IMG/VR virus record: IMGVR_UViG_3300036985_006499
Coordinates: 1 to 31,118 of that record
DNA from: a virus
Strand: one strand, 5' to 3'
Length of the DNA stretch: 31,118 nt
Part shown: positions 30,407-31,118 of the stretch, piece after piece
Numbering within the stretch: position 1 is the first letter of the stretch
Layout: each line of letters starts with the position of its first letter
Made by a program: the position numbers and the translations under genes
Notes under the pieces: model-generated
Database searches by the model: none
The model's input: only the letters and a program-made list of their open reading frames with translations
Told to the model about the DNA's origin: nothing

Positions 30407-30982
30407 TTAATGATTTAGTATTTTACCATCAACTAACTTTCCTTTTTCAGTTAGGAGTTTAATAGCTTTTTCAACCTCATCATCTACTTCTTCAAATTTA
30501 GATTCACCCTTGTAAATCAATTCTTGTCCTTCGTTTTCTTTGTATTTAATTTCTTCTTTGTCATATCTCATACCGAAGAAATAACCTGATATAATTTTTA
30601 TTTTACCAGAAAACTCCGCATTACCAGAAACCATCGCATTACCAGAAACCCTCGCATTATCATAAACCCACGCATCACCAGAAACCTTCGCATAACCATA
30701 AACCCTCGCATTATCATAAACCTTCGCATAACCATAAACCTTCGCATTATCATAAACACTTGCATTACCATAAACCTCCGCATTACCATAAACCCACGCA
30801 TTACCATAAACACTTGCATTATCAGAAACCCACGCATTACCATCTTTACTTAAATTTTCTTCTTTCTCTATCCATCCACCTAACTCTCCTTTTTCAACAT
30901 TTCCAAAAGACATTTCTGCTTTAATTTGGAATAAAGTTACTCCACAGTATTCCTTTTTATTTTTTGTTAGACTATACTTCAT
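30407..30982 (-). CDS. Hexapeptide-repeat beta-helix protein, 191 aa
   Basis: A 191-aa protein. Residues 1-47 (CGVTLFQIKAEMSFGNVEKG, then GGWIEKEENLS) form a fixed head seen in many phage and gut-bacterial proteins of this type. Residues about 48-125 are imperfect 6-aa repeats, mostly [GD]-N-A-x-V-[YS], which should fold as a left-handed beta-helix (YdcK-like). The last 55 residues are a mixed, acidic tail. Its DNA is a tandem 18-bp repeat, so copy number may vary between strains. The role is unknown; beta-helices of this size occur in transferases and structural proteins, but no catalytic His is visible. Confidence 0.78.
   Translation of the reverse strand: MKYSLTKNKKEYCGVTLFQIKAEMSFGNVEKGELGGWIEKEENLSKDGNAWVSDNASVYGNAWVYGNAEVYGNASVYDNAKVYGYAKVYDNARVYGYAKVSGDAWVYDNARVSGNAMVSGNAEFSGKIKIISGYFFGMRYDKEEIKYKENEGQELIYKGESKFEEVDDEVEKAIKLLTEKGKLVDGKILNH
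30598..30843 (-). repeat. Imperfect 18-bp tandem repeats encoding the beta-helix
   Basis: About 13 imperfect 18-base units run through the middle of the beta-helix gene (on the plus strand of the type ACCATAAACCTCGCATT with variants). Because the unit is a multiple of three with no stops in other frames, a second frame also stays open (an artefact). Confidence 0.8.
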
Positions 30983-31004
30983 ATATTTTTTAATTTAATT
31001 TATT

Positions 31005-31023
31005 AGATATTGTTATAGACATA
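31005..31023 (-). repeat. 19-bp direct repeat, copy B
   Basis: Exact copy of 30157-30175, placed between the stop of the right-edge partial gene (31024-31026) and the start of the beta-helix gene (30982), at 23 bases from that start. Both copies follow AATAAT on the minus strand with 0-4 bases between. The shared placement after a gene end and before the next unit suggests a common control site. Confidence 0.7.
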
Positions 31024-31118
31024 TTATTCTCGGTTAAAAAATTCTTCTATGTTTTTTTCTGAGTATTCCATCGCCTTAAAGGCTGGGATAATCAACTTAT
31101 CAGCTACATCGCTAAGAC
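31024..31118 (-). CDS. C-terminal end of an unknown protein (partial)
   Basis: The minus-strand frame enters from the right edge and ends at TAA 31024-31026. The 30 visible residues (LSDVADKLIIPAFKAMEYSE, then KNIEEFFNRE) are helical and give no family. The stop abuts copy B of the 19-bp repeat. It is the first gene upstream of the beta-helix gene on this strand. Confidence 0.55.
   Translation of the reverse strand, partial: LSDVADKLIIPAFKAMEYSEKNIEEFFNRE

Noticed and set aside
30598-30843. An 81-aa ORF of Met, Arg, Phe and Val repeats on the minus strand
   Set aside because: It is the 18-bp repeat of the beta-helix gene read in another frame; low-complexity and no independent start context.

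Overview
The window looks like part of the genome of a tailed double-stranded DNA phage (or prophage) with a long non-contractile tail (siphovirus-like). It is strongly AT-rich. Genes are packed with 1-50 bp overlaps and use the standard bacterial code, with TAA, TAG and TGA all acting as stops. Almost no gene has a Shine-Dalgarno sequence. Starts are instead preceded by A/T leaders rich in AATTAA-type words, while the two good promoters have sigma70-type -35 and -10 boxes. I cannot name the host. The leaders would suit a host that initiates without Shine-Dalgarno pairing.

Layout. (1) 1-13917, plus strand: the late morphogenesis operon. It starts with the end of an unknown gene and two small ORFs, then a sigma70-like promoter, a fused prohead protease/scaffold, a lambda gpD-like decoration protein and a lambda gpE-like major capsid protein. 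A one-finger C2H2 protein, a head-tail connector, a tail completion protein and a tail terminator-like protein follow. The tail genes are the tube protein, a chaperone pair joined by a -1 frameshift on A9, the tape measure, distal tail and hub proteins, two paralogous adhesin-like proteins, a small coiled-coil protein and a tail-collar protein. (2) 13933-13959: a bidirectional terminator where the two gene blocks converge. (3) 13961-21831, minus strand: an accessory cassette with one GT4-type and three GT2-type glycosyltransferases, four class I SAM-dependent methyltransferase-fold proteins, a B12-binding-type radical SAM enzyme, a RusA-like resolvase and two tiny ORFs. (4) 21882-22966: a peptide deformylase and three small proteins, two of them with Cys pairs, behind a consensus promoter. 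(5) 22999-29778: the replication and recombination block. It holds a DnaB-type helicase with a LAGLIDADG intein inside its P-loop, a small ORF, a winged-helix-like initiator containing six exact 12-bp iterons beside an (ATT)13 tract, a protein with an SSB-like acidic tail, a Rad50/SbcC-type zinc-hook ATPase and two small Cys-rich proteins. (6) 29779-30191: a 413-bp gene-free stretch with three nearly back-to-back long hairpins, the best candidate for an undescribed structured RNA. (7) 30192-31118: a small ORF, a hexapeptide-repeat beta-helix protein and the end of another gene.

How it fits together. Minus-strand genes would copy and recombine the genome (initiator, helicase, SSB-like, Rad50-like, RusA) and build or alter a glycan (GT/MT/radical SAM cassette). 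The plus-strand operon builds the head and tail. The candidate origin lies inside the initiator gene, as in lambda O. Non-coding structure is plentiful: a large terminator-like hairpin leads the initiator gene, a 14-bp inverted repeat precedes the GT4 gene, and an RNA with two mutually exclusive foldings leads the tail chaperone gene.
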